From Campylobacter volucris (lineage in GTDB: Bacteria; Campylobacterota; Campylobacteria; Campylobacterales; Campylobacteraceae), in NCBI RefSeq assembly GCF_008245045.1, contig NZ_CP043428.1:682001-746000 (forward strand): a stretch of DNA of 64,000 nucleotides. Reading direction: 5' to 3'. The notes below the pieces were generated by a model. It saw only the letters and a program-made list of their open reading frames with translations, did not search any database and was not told the DNA's origin. Numbering within the stretch: position 1 is the stretch's first letter; the number at the start of each line of letters is the position of its first letter. Both the position numbers and the translations under genes were made by a program. Below, one piece after another: positions 35,997 through 45,161 of the stretch.

Positions 35997-36865
35997 AAAG
36001 TGGCTTTATAAGCATTGTGGGTAGAACTAACGCGGGAAAAAGTTCTATCCTAAATTCTTTATTAGAAGAAAAAATTGCTATGGTTTCTCATAAGCAAAAT
36101 GCAACAAGAAGAAAAATCAATGCTATCATAATGCACAATGACGATCAATTAATATTTATCGATACTCCTGGTTTGCACGCAAGCTCTAAGAGTATGAATC
36201 AACTTATGATAGATCTAGCGATTAAAAGTATCGCAGATTGTGATGTGATATTGTTTGTTGCTAGTGTTTATGATGATATTATTGATTATGAAAATTTTTT
36301 AAAATTAAACCCAAAAGTTCCCCATATTGTTTTAATCAATAAAGTAGATTTGGTAGATAAAGAAACTTTGCTTAAAAAACTAAGCCAATATAATCAATTT
36401 AGTTCTAATTTTAGCGCTATCATCCCCTATTCTGCTAAGGTTAAATTTTATAAAAAAATTTTACTTGATGAGCTTGTTAAGTATTTGCCTGAACATCCTT
36501 ATTATTACGATAGTGAATTTATAACTACTACAAATGAAAAAGATATTTATAGAGATTTTATACTTGAGTCTATTTATGAAAATTTAAGCGATGAAATTCC
36601 ATATACTACTGAAGTTAAAATCGATAGAGTTAAAGAGCTAAATTCTATCTGCTATATCAATGCAACTATCATTAGTTCTAGTAATTCTCATAAAGCTATG
36701 ATACTAGGTAAAGATGGTGCGACGATTAAACGCATAGGTAAAGATGCGCGTAAAAAGATAGAAAAACTAGCTCAAAGAAAAATCATGCTGAAATTATTTG
36801 TTCATCTTGAAAAAAATTGGCATAAAAATGAGCAAATTCTCAAAAAAATTTTATACGATGAATAG
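35993..36865 (+). CDS. era: GTPase Era
   Basis: A 290-residue GTPase: G1 '[15 protein letters not shown]', G3 'DTPGLH', G4 'NKVD', then a C-terminal KH domain with '[20 protein letters not shown]'. It binds the 16S rRNA 3' end and assists 30S assembly. It starts with GTG or the overlapping codon within the hslU stop, and its end overlaps the GspL-like gene. Confidence 0.95.
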   Translation: MKSGFISIVGRTNAGKSSILNSLLEEKIAMVSHKQNATRRKINAIIMHNDDQLIFIDTPGLHASSKSMNQLMIDLAIKSIADCDVILFVASVYDDIIDYENFLKLNPKVPHIVLINKVDLVDKETLLKKLSQYNQFSSNFSAIIPYSAKVKFYKKILLDELVKYLPEHPYYYDSEFITTTNEKDIYRDFILESIYENLSDEIPYTTEVKIDRVKELNSICYINATIISSSNSHKAMILGKDGATIKRIGKDARKKIEKLAQRKIMLKLFVHLEKNWHKNEQILKKILYDE

Positions 36866-37844
36866 TCAAAAAACTTTCTTGCCCTATGAAAAGCTTTTGT
36901 ATATAAAATTTCATACCATACTTAAAGAAGATGAAATTTTATTAAAAAGCTTTGAAGAATTAGGCATTAAAGATGATTTTTCACACAAAATCATTTATTT
37001 TTATGAAGATCAAGCTACTCATGTATTTTTAGCTAAATATGAAGATATCCCAAAAGATTATGCTTTCATTATCCCAGAACCATTACTTTTCATAGCTTAT
37101 TTGCAAAAATACAAACTTCATGGTAAGACTTTATTTTTAGTTTATAAAGAAAAATATGCAGTTTTCATTGAATATTTAGAAGATAAATTACAATCTTGTC
37201 ACACCTTGCCTTTGTCAAAAATGGACTATATACAAAATACAAAAGAAAGTTATACTAATGTTGTAAAAATTGATGGGGTAAAATTTTCTAATTTTCAAGA
37301 TGAAAATCTTTATAAAAATTTATTAGATATAGATGTAGATTTCAAACTTAATTTTTCATCTTATAAAAAATTTAATCTTAGCGAGTGTTTGAGTTTTAAA
37401 TTTTTGCTTGCTTTTGTGCTTGGAGTTTTGATCGCTTTGATTGTTTTGGGTTTTTTAATGATTAAAAACCATAATATCCAGCAAGATATTTTAAATTTAA
37501 AATCTTCATTAAAAGATCAAGATAGTGCTTTTAAACTCTTAAAAGAAAAACAACAACAAAACGATAAACTTTCGCAAGAATATGCTAAAACCACAGAAAG
37601 AATTGAAATTTTAAATCAATTTTATTCTAATGTGATGTGTTATAAATCATTTTATGAATTTATTAAAATTTTAAATTCAAACCAAGCAAACATAGAGTCT
37701 TTAAAAATCCATGATAAAAAATTTATTATAGAAATTTCACAAGACTTTGATTTTTACGATGAGTATAAAAATCAAGGATTTATTTTAAAAAATAAAGAAG
37801 TCCATAATGGTAAAATCAATTTATATTTTGAAAAAAATATATGA
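36858..37844 (+). CDS. GspL/PilMN-like membrane protein
   Basis: A ~328-residue protein. The ATG at 36858, overlapping the era stop, is preferred; in-frame ATGs at 36828 and 36798 lie deeper in era. A soluble N-terminal ~175 residues is followed by one membrane helix ('[20 protein letters not shown]', about 180-202), a Gln/Lys-rich coiled coil, and a C-terminal ~70-residue periplasmic domain. This topology is that of GspL or a PilM-PilN fusion. No actin-fold motif is certain. In C. jejuni the same slot holds an unnamed transmembrane protein (Cj0660c). Confidence 0.7.
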   Translation: MNSQKTFLPYEKLLYIKFHTILKEDEILLKSFEELGIKDDFSHKIIYFYEDQATHVFLAKYEDIPKDYAFIIPEPLLFIAYLQKYKLHGKTLFLVYKEKYAVFIEYLEDKLQSCHTLPLSKMDYIQNTKESYTNVVKIDGVKFSNFQDENLYKNLLDIDVDFKLNFSSYKKFNLSECLSFKFLLAFVLGVLIALIVLGFLMIKNHNIQQDILNLKSSLKDQDSAFKLLKEKQQQNDKLSQEYAKTTERIEILNQFYSNVMCYKSFYEFIKILNSNQANIESLKIHDKKFIIEISQDFDFYDEYKNQGFILKNKEVHNGKINLYFEKNI

Positions 37845-38352
37845 AAATTTAGAAAATTTATTTGCTAGATTATCAAGTAGAGAATTTAAGTTATTATTGA
37901 TTTTGGGTTTTATTTTTGGATTTTTTCTAATATACATAGTATTTTTTGAAAAAATTCAAGATAAGAATTTGCAATTGCAACATCATTTGCAAGATTTACA
38001 AGTAAAATATAATGACAATGAAGCTTTGTTAAATGAAAACAAAGAAACAAAATACGATTTTAGTTTGCAAGAAAAACTTACTTATTTTTCACAAGATTAT
38101 CAAAATAAAATAAAACAAATCGAGCAAAATCTTTACACAATCAAAGCAAAAAATTTAAAATTTCAAACTCTTCATCAAAAAGATGATTTTTTCACTTTTT
38201 ATGAAATAAGACTTGAATTTATTAGCGATTTTGCTTCTATGATAAAATTTATTAATGGACTTGAAAATGATGTAAAAATTAAAAATTTAGAGCTTAAAAA
38301 AGAAAAAGAAAATATAAAAGTTTCTATAAATTTAATTTTTGCACTAGTGTAA
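37807..38352 (+). CDS. GspM/PilO-like membrane protein
   Basis: A 181-residue protein with a short basic cytoplasmic N-terminus, one membrane helix ('LLLILGFIFGFFLIYIVFF', about 29-47), a long coiled coil and a C-terminal ferredoxin-like 'FYEIRLEFISDFASMIKFIN' region. This is the build of GspM/PilO. The ATG at 37807 overlaps the upstream gene by 38 nt; a TTG at 37828 is an alternative. It pairs naturally with the GspL-like protein, but no other secretion genes are nearby. Confidence 0.65.
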   Translation: MVKSIYILKKIYENLENLFARLSSREFKLLLILGFIFGFFLIYIVFFEKIQDKNLQLQHHLQDLQVKYNDNEALLNENKETKYDFSLQEKLTYFSQDYQNKIKQIEQNLYTIKAKNLKFQTLHQKDDFFTFYEIRLEFISDFASMIKFINGLENDVKIKNLELKKEKENIKVSINLIFALV

Positions 38353-38367
38353 ATAAAAATTTTTTGA

Positions 38368-38373
38368 TAAAAT
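38368..38373 (+). promoter_or_regulatory. -10 box of rnpB
   Basis: TAAAAT in context TTTTTTGATAAAATTC, 7 nt before the predicted 5' end of the RNase P RNA. Confidence 0.5.
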
Positions 38374-38380
38374 TCACTCA

Positions 38381-38702
38381 AACATGGCAAGCGATCGCTT
38401 CAAAAAATGAAGAGGAAAGTCCGAGCTGCTATAAGACAAAGATTCCATCTAATGGATGGCTAGGGTGACCTAAGGGAAAGTGCAACAGAAAGAAAACTAC
38501 CATATTTTATATGGAAAAGGTGAAACGGCAGGGTAAGAGCCTACCAGTAGCTTTGGTAACAAAGCTAGCTATGTAAACCCAATCTGCAGCAAGAAGGGGT
38601 GGTTTTAGTCTTATGATTTAACCCTTCGCTTGACTTTGTTTGCAAAAACAAAGCTAGATAAATGATCGCTCTTGACAGAACTCGGCTTATAGCCATGTTT
38701 TA
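38381..38702 (+). ncRNA. rnpB: RNase P RNA
   Basis: The universal P4 strand GAGGAAAGTCCGAGC is at ~38411-38425 and the 3' partner GACAGAACTCGGCTTAT at ~38674-38690. The ends AACATGGC (38381) and GCCATGTT (~38692-38699) pair to form P1. The J-region 'GGTGAAACGGCAGGGTAAGAG' is also typical. It is the catalytic subunit that matures tRNA 5' ends. The 3' end touches the stop codon of the convergent minus-strand gene. Confidence 0.93.
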
Positions 38703-38915
38703 TTTTGTATATGCAGACGCTTTTTTTAATTTTTGTAAATTCAATGCTACAACATCTTGTTTTTTCTTTACAAGGGCTAAAGCTTCATTGGTTAAAGCTA
38801 AAGCCTCATTAGGACAATCTGTAAAATCAGGCTTATCTAAAAGCTTATTGATTTTTTCTATATCTTCAGTATAGACAGCTAGTTTAAATTCATCTATCCA
38901 TTTTTTTTGGCTCAT
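38700..38915 (-). CDS. Small protein at the FliT position (Cj0550-like)
   Basis: A 71-residue helical protein from ATG 38915, which overlaps the fliS stop (ATGA); the longer frame to 38936 lies inside fliS. It is Lys/Leu-rich with alanine-rich helical repeats ('NEALALTNEALALVKK'). In enterobacteria the gene after fliDS is fliT, the FliD chaperone. Size and helicity fit such a role, but homology is not evident. Confidence 0.75.
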   Translation of the reverse strand: MSQKKWIDEFKLAVYTEDIEKINKLLDKPDFTDCPNEALALTNEALALVKKKQDVVALNLQKLKKASAYTK

Positions 38916-39283
38916 TTTTGATGCACTTCTCTCCAAGCTTCAAGCAGACCTTTTACCACATTGATAACTTCATCTACTCTTGCTTGGTTATTTTCTATAT
39001 TTGCTAAAGAAAGTAGTTGTAATTGTCTAGTATATAAACCACTTAGATAATGAGCTACTTCGCCACCTTTATCATAATCAAGACAATTAATTAACTCGAT
39101 AAAAATGGCACTAGCTCTTTTTACATAATACACTCTTTCTTCTATATTTTCATTTTGTATAGCTAGTTTAATTCTACTCGCAAAGCGTAAAATACCACCA
39201 TATAGCATTTCTATAAGTTTTTCTTGGGATTCTACGCCAGTTTGATTTTGCGAATATGCATTATAAGCTGCACTATTTATCAT
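38912..39283 (-). CDS. fliS: Flagellin export chaperone FliS
   Basis: A 123-residue four-helix protein. 'AYNAYSQNQTGVESQEKLIE' and 'MLYGGILRFASRIKLAI' are typical of FliS, followed by 'AIFIELINCLDYDKGGEVA'. It binds the flagellin C-terminus and prevents premature polymerisation. It lies 14 nt after fliD in the flaG-fliD-fliS run. Confidence 0.93.
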   Translation of the reverse strand: MINSAAYNAYSQNQTGVESQEKLIEMLYGGILRFASRIKLAIQNENIEERVYYVKRASAIFIELINCLDYDKGGEVAHYLSGLYTRQLQLLSLANIENNQARVDEVINVVKGLLEAWREVHQK

Positions 39284-39297
39284 TTTTGTTTATCCTT

Positions 39298-41595
39298 TTA
39301 AGAATTTTGACTATTGTTAGCTTGGTTAATCATATTTGCAATTACACTTGCTTGATTGTTTAATCTTGAGATGATACTATCATATGCTGCCCATCTTGAC
39401 CACATAGTATCGTATTTACTTTCTATAAATTCTTTTGTGGTTTTTGTGGTTTCTTCAAGATTTTTTGCTTCTTTGGTTAAAGATGCTTTATAACCTCCAA
39501 AAGATCCATCAGAACTCATCATTTCTTTCATAGTGTTTTTTAATACACCAAAAGTTCCTGTTTCTTCTTTGTATTCTGAATATATAGTTTGAGGATGTAA
39601 GCCAAATTTTTTAAGAAAATCTTTATCTCCACCTATTTCTAAATCGCTTCCTGTGGTTCCTTTGATGTTAAATTGGATTTTTTGACCCTCTTGGCCTTCA
39701 TTTACGATTTGAAAACTAGCTTCTAATCCTTCTAGACCAAAACTATTGATATGATTGACCAAATTCTGAGCCATTTCCACATCATCTTTTCCTGTTAAGG
39801 TAAAAGGATCTCCATTTTTGGTTTTAGATAAATCTATAGTTTGATCATTATAAGTAATGGTAAATTTACCATCTTCAAATACCATTCCATCAGGCTTACT
39901 TTCATCATATAAACCACTAACTTTTTCACTAGCTAAATTTATATCTTCAAATCCATTATGACCTACAAAAAATCTTTCAGCTAAATCTGGATCTTCATTA
40001 AATTTAGCTTCAAATTTAGATGAGTCAAAAGTTAAAAGTCCATCGGTTAAGGTCAAACCATAATCAGCTAAAGACAAGCTTACTTTAGAAGATACTTGCA
40101 TACCTTCAGAAGTATCGCTATCTCCTACTGTGATGGTTCCATCTACTGTGATGGTTCTAAGTAAAATTTCATTTACTTGAGCTTTGATATTATATATTTC
40201 ACTAACTCCTACGAAATTTCCTTTTACTCCTGCTTCAGCATCGTATTTAGTAGCAGCTGTGATATTTGTCATTAAGTCATTATAAGCTGTTACTAGGTTG
40301 TTTAAAGATTCTGATATAGCTGAAGTATCTTGACTTACATTAAAGCTGATTTCACCTTTTTGTTTTAGCTCTAAGGTTATGCCTGGTCCTATATCTGTAA
40401 TGGTGTTAGTTGGTCTAGTCATTTTTACACCATCTACACTAAATACTGCATCCATACCTTTTTGTATATGGTTTTCATTTTTAGCATCTACATTATAACC
40501 CTGTGGAGTGCTTTCATCTAAAGTAATACCAAATTTTTCACTAAGTAATTTTTTAGCATTAGGATCTCGTGTATAGTTGTTATAATCTATATTTCCTTCT
40601 GCATCGGTAGCATAACCACCATCAAGCATGCTTAATTCACCGCCATTGGTAGCTCTAAAGGTTCCTTTTGTAGGATCAAACTCTATTTTACCATTGCTTT
40701 TTTCTCTTAAATCTTTAGCTAAACTTTCATAAGTAGTATTTTCATCTATATCTACAGTATATCTATCGTAATTATCTCCATTTTTAATTACAAAAGTAAA
40801 GGAAGTCTTTTTATCTCCAGAACTTAATATTTTACCATTTAAATTAGTATTTCCAATAATTTTATCAGGTTCATTATTATCTCCACTTGGTCTAAAACCA
40901 AACAAACCTCCAGCACTTATACTATTTTTATCAATACCCCAACCCATTTTATCTAAAAGATCTTCATCTCCTGAAAAAGAGATATTATTTTGCGTGCCTG
41001 TTTCAGTACTTTGTATAACTAAACGATAAGGATTTTGTTTATCTCCAGTATCTACTACTTTAGCTTCTATCTTACCACCTGTAGCAGCATTGATTTTTTC
41101 ACTAAGTTCAGTTAAAGTTGTGCTTTTATCTAGTTCGATTTTATAAGACTTACCATCTTGAGTTATGGTAAAAGAAGCTTTACCATCTTTACCTTCTATA
41201 CCTAAACTTTGCATAACAGAAGCAGTTTTGTCTTTAAAACCATTGCTTTGGTACACATCTTTTTGAGCAAGCTGCTCAACGATGACTTTCATATTTTTTA
41301 AATCTGATAAAGAATCCACCTTCAAATCAGCCGCAGCACTATCGCCACTTACACTAGGAGAAACTTTTTTGGTATTAAATTGCGAAGCATCACCAAGACT
41401 ATTTACTGCAGTTTGAAAAGCTAGAAGTTTTGCTTCTAATTCTGCTAAGTCTTTTTGTCTTGTAGAATTTGTTTCAATTTGTGAATTGTATAGTTTTAAT
41501 TGAGCGTTTAACTCTGCTTCTTTAAGTTTGTTTAATGTTTCGCTTGTTAAAACACCTGAACCTATACCTAAACTACCTAAACTACCTACAGCCAT
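39298..41595 (-). CDS. fliD: Flagellar filament cap protein FliD
   Basis: The protein has 765 residues with conserved heptad-rich ends: N-terminal 'GSLGIGSGVLTSETLNKLKE', and C-terminal 'YDTMWSRWAAYDSIISRLNN' plus 'QASVIANMINQANNS'. The large central domain (~residues 110-640) forms the exposed cap legs. It is longer than the ~640 residues I remember for C. jejuni FliD, suggesting an extra domain. It lacks a signal peptide, as expected for flagellar export. The flaG promoter probably drives it. Confidence 0.92.
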   Translation of the reverse strand: MAVGSLGSLGIGSGVLTSETLNKLKEAELNAQLKLYNSQIETNSTRQKDLAELEAKLLAFQTAVNSLGDASQFNTKKVSPSVSGDSAAADLKVDSLSDLKNMKVIVEQLAQKDVYQSNGFKDKTASVMQSLGIEGKDGKASFTITQDGKSYKIELDKSTTLTELSEKINAATGGKIEAKVVDTGDKQNPYRLVIQSTETGTQNNISFSGDEDLLDKMGWGIDKNSISAGGLFGFRPSGDNNEPDKIIGNTNLNGKILSSGDKKTSFTFVIKNGDNYDRYTVDIDENTTYESLAKDLREKSNGKIEFDPTKGTFRATNGGELSMLDGGYATDAEGNIDYNNYTRDPNAKKLLSEKFGITLDESTPQGYNVDAKNENHIQKGMDAVFSVDGVKMTRPTNTITDIGPGITLELKQKGEISFNVSQDTSAISESLNNLVTAYNDLMTNITAATKYDAEAGVKGNFVGVSEIYNIKAQVNEILLRTITVDGTITVGDSDTSEGMQVSSKVSLSLADYGLTLTDGLLTFDSSKFEAKFNEDPDLAERFFVGHNGFEDINLASEKVSGLYDESKPDGMVFEDGKFTITYNDQTIDLSKTKNGDPFTLTGKDDVEMAQNLVNHINSFGLEGLEASFQIVNEGQEGQKIQFNIKGTTGSDLEIGGDKDFLKKFGLHPQTIYSEYKEETGTFGVLKNTMKEMMSSDGSFGGYKASLTKEAKNLEETTKTTKEFIESKYDTMWSRWAAYDSIISRLNNQASVIANMINQANNSQNS

Positions 41596-41597
41596 TT

Positions 41598-41942
41598 TTA
41601 GCTCTCCTTATCAAATATAGTTCCTATCACACCTTTGAAGTGCTCTATGAGTTTCATCACTTCTTCGCTAGGAATCTTGCGTATTAATTTTCCACTATCG
41701 CGTTCTGTAACATCGACATACATGGAATTTATTTTATCATTGTAACCAAATCGTATATTGGTTTCTAATGTTCCCATTTGTTTGTTCAGCTTTTCTATAG
41801 CATCTTTTAATTTTTCATTTAAATTCTCATCTTGATTATTTAAATCTACTTGTTCTTTGTTTTCTTTAGAGACTTTTTCTATGCTTTTAGTATTGGTGCT
41901 AAAATGCGCTGAGCCATCTCTTTGAATGCCACTAATGTCCAT
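41598..41942 (-). CDS. flaG: FlaG family protein
   Basis: A 114-residue protein with the FlaG core 'EKLNKQMGTLETNIRFGYND', then 'MYVDVTERDSGKLIRKIPSE' and 'EVMKLIEHF'. FlaG limits filament length in Campylobacter. It is the first gene of the minus-strand cluster, 2 nt upstream of fliD, with a sigma-28-like promoter 32 nt before its start. Confidence 0.9.
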   Translation of the reverse strand: MDISGIQRDGSAHFSTNTKSIEKVSKENKEQVDLNNQDENLNEKLKDAIEKLNKQMGTLETNIRFGYNDKINSMYVDVTERDSGKLIRKIPSEEVMKLIEHFKGVIGTIFDKES

Positions 41943-41973
41943 TTAAACTCCTTTTTAAAAGACTTTAGAGCCA

Positions 41974-41999
41974 TAATCGACTAAAATAAAAAAAACTTA
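41974..41999 (-). promoter_or_regulatory. Sigma-28-like promoter of flaG-fliD-fliS
   Basis: Minus strand TAAG (41999-41996), 16 nt, CGATTA (41979-41974), close to TAAA-N15/16-CGATWT. Slightly further upstream AG-N10-GC in GAGAACACTTTTTGCTTAT resembles a degenerate sigma-54 site with the first G of the -24 replaced. Confidence 0.6.
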
Positions 42000-42051
42000 A
42001 TATTTAAATACAAAATTTTATAAGCAAAAAGTGTTCTCAAAAAATTCAAAA

Positions 42052-43845
42052 TTAAAAAATTTCAAATTTTTTGAATAATTTTTCATCATCTTCTAGTAAT
42101 TTTTTAGAGATTAATCTGTCTATGACTTCTTTAGAGCAATTTGTCATCAAAGGCCATTCTTTATGATAATCTTCAAGTTTTCCTTTAGCACTAGCATCAA
42201 TACCAACGCAATCTTTTTTTATAAAAATATCTCTTTGAGCATCGATATTATTTACTACACGCCAAAGAAGCATATAAGGGTTAGTTAAATTTGCATCGAT
42301 ATCAAGAAAAACTAAAATTCTAAAATGCTTTTTATGAATTTGTAATTTTTCAAAGATATGTGAAATTTTTTCTTTTTTATCTATGGCTATTACGCAGATT
42401 GGAGCGTAGGTGTCTAAGTAGTATTGTTTTAAATTTACAATGGTTTTTTCTGTATTTTTAAAAAGATCAAGTAAATTTTCATCTGAAATTTTTTCAATAT
42501 TTTTTACTTTTATATCTGTGCAAGCATCAAGTCCTGCTTTACCACCAAAACAATATGTGTTTGAGGCATGATCGAGTTGATCACAAATTCCTTCGCTAAT
42601 TAGCAAATTAGACTCATCAAAACGATTTAATATATAAGGGATTAAATTTTCATAATCTTTTAAATCAGGAGCATCTTCGCCTACAAAAATCGCATGTTTG
42701 ACAAAGCTCATTTGCCCTACTCCCCAAAAAGTATGCATGAGCTGTTTTGCATGGGCTGGGTATTTGGCTTCTATCTTTGCTAAGATAAGATTGTGAAATA
42801 CTCCATTTTCAGGCATATTATAATCAATCAAATCAGGAGCACTAGTTTGCAATAATGGTAAAAATACTCTTTCAGTTCCAAGCCCCATGTATTTATCTTC
42901 TAAAGGAGGTTTTCCAACCACTGTGGCTTGATAAATGGCATTTTTCTTTGCAAAAATCTTTTCTATTTTTAAAACTGGACATGGCTCTATGGGTGTATAA
43001 AAACCTGTATGATCTCCAAAAGGACCTTCTGGTAAAAATTTATTTGGATCAACAAAGCCTTCTATGACAAAATCACTATCATAAGGCACATACAAATCAT
43101 TGCTTTTACATTTTGATAAAATAGCGGGCTTTTTTTTGATGAAACCATAAAGTAAAAGTTCAAAAATACCTTTAGGCAAAGGAGCTTGACCGCACCATAT
43201 ATATAAAGGATCTCCTCCTATGGCTATGCTTACTGGCATTTTTTGATTATTTTTTTTGTATTCATGGAAGAAATGACTAGCATCTTTGTGAATTTGCCAA
43301 TGCATTAGCAAGGTTTTTTCATCTATTACTTGCAAACGATACATACCAAGATTATTTTGCTTTCCATCAATGCTTTGAGTATAAACTTGCCCCATAGTTA
43401 TAAAAGGAGCTGCATCTTTTTCCCATGTTTTTAAAATAGGAATATCATATAAAGAATTTAAACTTTTATAGGTAAATTCTCCATCTTTTTTAATTCTTTT
43501 TGGTGGTATGTTTTTAAGTCCTATTAAGGTTTTAAAAAAATCAAGCTTAGCGCCAAAACTTTGTGGAATATGCATTTTTAATAAAGAAGAAATTTCTTTA
43601 GCTACTTCTTCATAAGGTCTTGTAAAGGCTAAATTTAGAGCTTTTTCATTGCAAAAAGTGTTTAAAAGCACAGGATAATCATATTTTTTACCATTTTTTA
43701 CCGCATTAGTAAAAAGCAAAGCTTTAGAGTCTTCTTTTTTCACTTCTATATAAGCTAGATGTGCCATTTCAAGTTCTACATCTACTGGCTCATCAATGAT
43801 TTTTAATAAATTATTTTCTTTTAAAATATTGATAAATTTTTGCAT
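42052..43845 (-). CDS. ubiD: UbiD-family decarboxylase (probable MqnL-type)
   Basis: A 597-residue prenyl-FMN-dependent decarboxylase with 'FLPEGPFGDHTGFYTPIEPC' and 'MPVSIAIGGDPLYIWCGQAP'. UbiD enzymes decarboxylate aromatic acids using the cofactor from UbiX (22808-23389). Epsilonproteobacteria lack ubiquinone and use the futalosine pathway, so the likely substrate is a prenylated 1,4-dihydroxy-6-naphthoate (MqnL role). That assignment is inference. It is co-directional with hemC and lies 1 nt from it. Confidence 0.88.
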   Translation of the reverse strand: MQKFINILKENNLLKIIDEPVDVELEMAHLAYIEVKKEDSKALLFTNAVKNGKKYDYPVLLNTFCNEKALNLAFTRPYEEVAKEISSLLKMHIPQSFGAKLDFFKTLIGLKNIPPKRIKKDGEFTYKSLNSLYDIPILKTWEKDAAPFITMGQVYTQSIDGKQNNLGMYRLQVIDEKTLLMHWQIHKDASHFFHEYKKNNQKMPVSIAIGGDPLYIWCGQAPLPKGIFELLLYGFIKKKPAILSKCKSNDLYVPYDSDFVIEGFVDPNKFLPEGPFGDHTGFYTPIEPCPVLKIEKIFAKKNAIYQATVVGKPPLEDKYMGLGTERVFLPLLQTSAPDLIDYNMPENGVFHNLILAKIEAKYPAHAKQLMHTFWGVGQMSFVKHAIFVGEDAPDLKDYENLIPYILNRFDESNLLISEGICDQLDHASNTYCFGGKAGLDACTDIKVKNIEKISDENLLDLFKNTEKTIVNLKQYYLDTYAPICVIAIDKKEKISHIFEKLQIHKKHFRILVFLDIDANLTNPYMLLWRVVNNIDAQRDIFIKKDCVGIDASAKGKLEDYHKEWPLMTNCSKEVIDRLISKKLLEDDEKLFKKFEIF

Positions 43846-44772
43846 TTATATCATACTTTCTGCTTCTTTTAAAATTTCTTTTGCACCTTTAGCAATCATC
43901 TCTTTTGCCAAAAGTTCTCCTGCATTTAGGTAGTCTTGTTTTTTGATAATTTTTTTTTCTTTGAGAATTTTACTTGCATCAGGTAAACCTACTATGGCTT
44001 GAATTTGTATATCATCGCCGCTAAGTTTAGCGTTAATACCTATTGGGACTTGGCATCCACCTTCTAAAGTTTTTATAAAATCTCTTTCAATATGTGTTTC
44101 TATAAAAGCATTTTCATCATTTAGGCATTTTAATAAACTTAAAATTTGTTCATCATCAATGCTTTCTATACCCAAAGCTCCTTGTGAAGCAGCTGGTATC
44201 ATCTCATCAAGTTCAAATTTTTTTACAAATTTGATTTGTTTTTCCAAGCCTAAACGCTTAATCCCTGCAAATGCTAAAATAATAGCATCAAATTCTTTTG
44301 CTTTTAATTTTTCAAGACGAGAATTGATATTACCTCTTAAAGAAATGATGTTTAAATCAGGTCTTAAAGCTAAAAGTTGCATTCTTCTTCTAAGGCTTGT
44401 TGTACCTACTTTGGCTCCTTTGGGAAGATCTTGTAAGTGAGTGTAATATTGGCTTAAAAATGCATCATTGACTTCTTCTCTTTTTGAAATAGCAGCTAAA
44501 ACTAAACCTTGCGGAAAAAAACTAGGAACATCTTTTAAACTATGCACAGCTAAATGCGCTTCTTTTCTTAGCATACTTTCTTCTAATTCTTTGGTAAAAA
44601 GTCCTTTTCCTCCTATCTTAGCTAAAGGAGAATCAAGCAAAACATCTCCTTTAGTTTTAAAGCCTTCCAAAACAATCTCTAAATGAGGATGAGCTTTTAA
44701 CAAGCATTCTTTTATATATTCGCTTTGCCATAAAGCAAGTTGGCTTTTTCTTGTAGCTATTGTTAGTTTCAT
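43846..44772 (-). CDS. hemC: Hydroxymethylbilane synthase
   Basis: The 308-residue enzyme starts 'KLTIATRKSQLALWQSEYIK' and has 'LAVHSLKDVPSFFPQGLVLA' and 'GTTSLRRRMQLLALRPDL'. The dipyrromethane-binding Cys is in 'TLEGGCQVPIGINAKL'. It polymerises porphobilinogen in haem synthesis. It overlaps the FxsA-like gene by 4 nt; hemA is two genes upstream in the same operon. Confidence 0.95.
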   Translation of the reverse strand: MKLTIATRKSQLALWQSEYIKECLLKAHPHLEIVLEGFKTKGDVLLDSPLAKIGGKGLFTKELEESMLRKEAHLAVHSLKDVPSFFPQGLVLAAISKREEVNDAFLSQYYTHLQDLPKGAKVGTTSLRRRMQLLALRPDLNIISLRGNINSRLEKLKAKEFDAIILAFAGIKRLGLEKQIKFVKKFELDEMIPAASQGALGIESIDDEQILSLLKCLNDENAFIETHIERDFIKTLEGGCQVPIGINAKLSGDDIQIQAIVGLPDASKILKEKKIIKKQDYLNAGELLAKEMIAKGAKEILKEAESMI

Positions 44773-45161
44773 TTTTTGTTATCTCCAATTATTTCTACAT
44801 CTATAATTTCATCTTCGTTGTTTTTTGAATAGGATGTTTTTTCTTTTTGATTGATAAATAATTTTAAAATTATGATAAAAAATAAAAGCAAAATGCCTAA
44901 AAAAGTGCTTAAAATTCCTGGTATTAAAAGTAAAATTCCAACAATAGTTAGAGAAAAAAGCTTTATCATACCAAAAAAATTAGTATTTGTATTTTGCATA
45001 GTGATGAGATTGGTCCAAGTTTTAGCTAAAAAAATAGCTCCTAAAAACATACTAGCAAAAACTATCATAAAAAAATTCAAAAAACCAAAACTAGCTATAA
45101 ATATAATACTTGTGATTAATTCTAAAATCAAAAATACACTTAAATTTGCTTTTAACATCAT
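44769..45161 (-). CDS. FxsA-family membrane protein
   Basis: A 130-residue membrane protein with hydrophobic segments at ~8-45 and ~66-105 and a charged cytoplasmic tail. The arrangement matches FxsA, associated in E. coli with exclusion of phage T7 when overexpressed. The physiological function is unknown. It overlaps proS by 4 nt, a conserved arrangement in Campylobacter (Cj0544). Confidence 0.8.
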   Translation of the reverse strand: MMLKANLSVFLILELITSIIFIASFGFLNFFMIVFASMFLGAIFLAKTWTNLITMQNTNTNFFGMIKLFSLTIVGILLLIPGILSTFLGILLLFFIIILKLFINQKEKTSYSKNNEDEIIDVEIIGDNKK

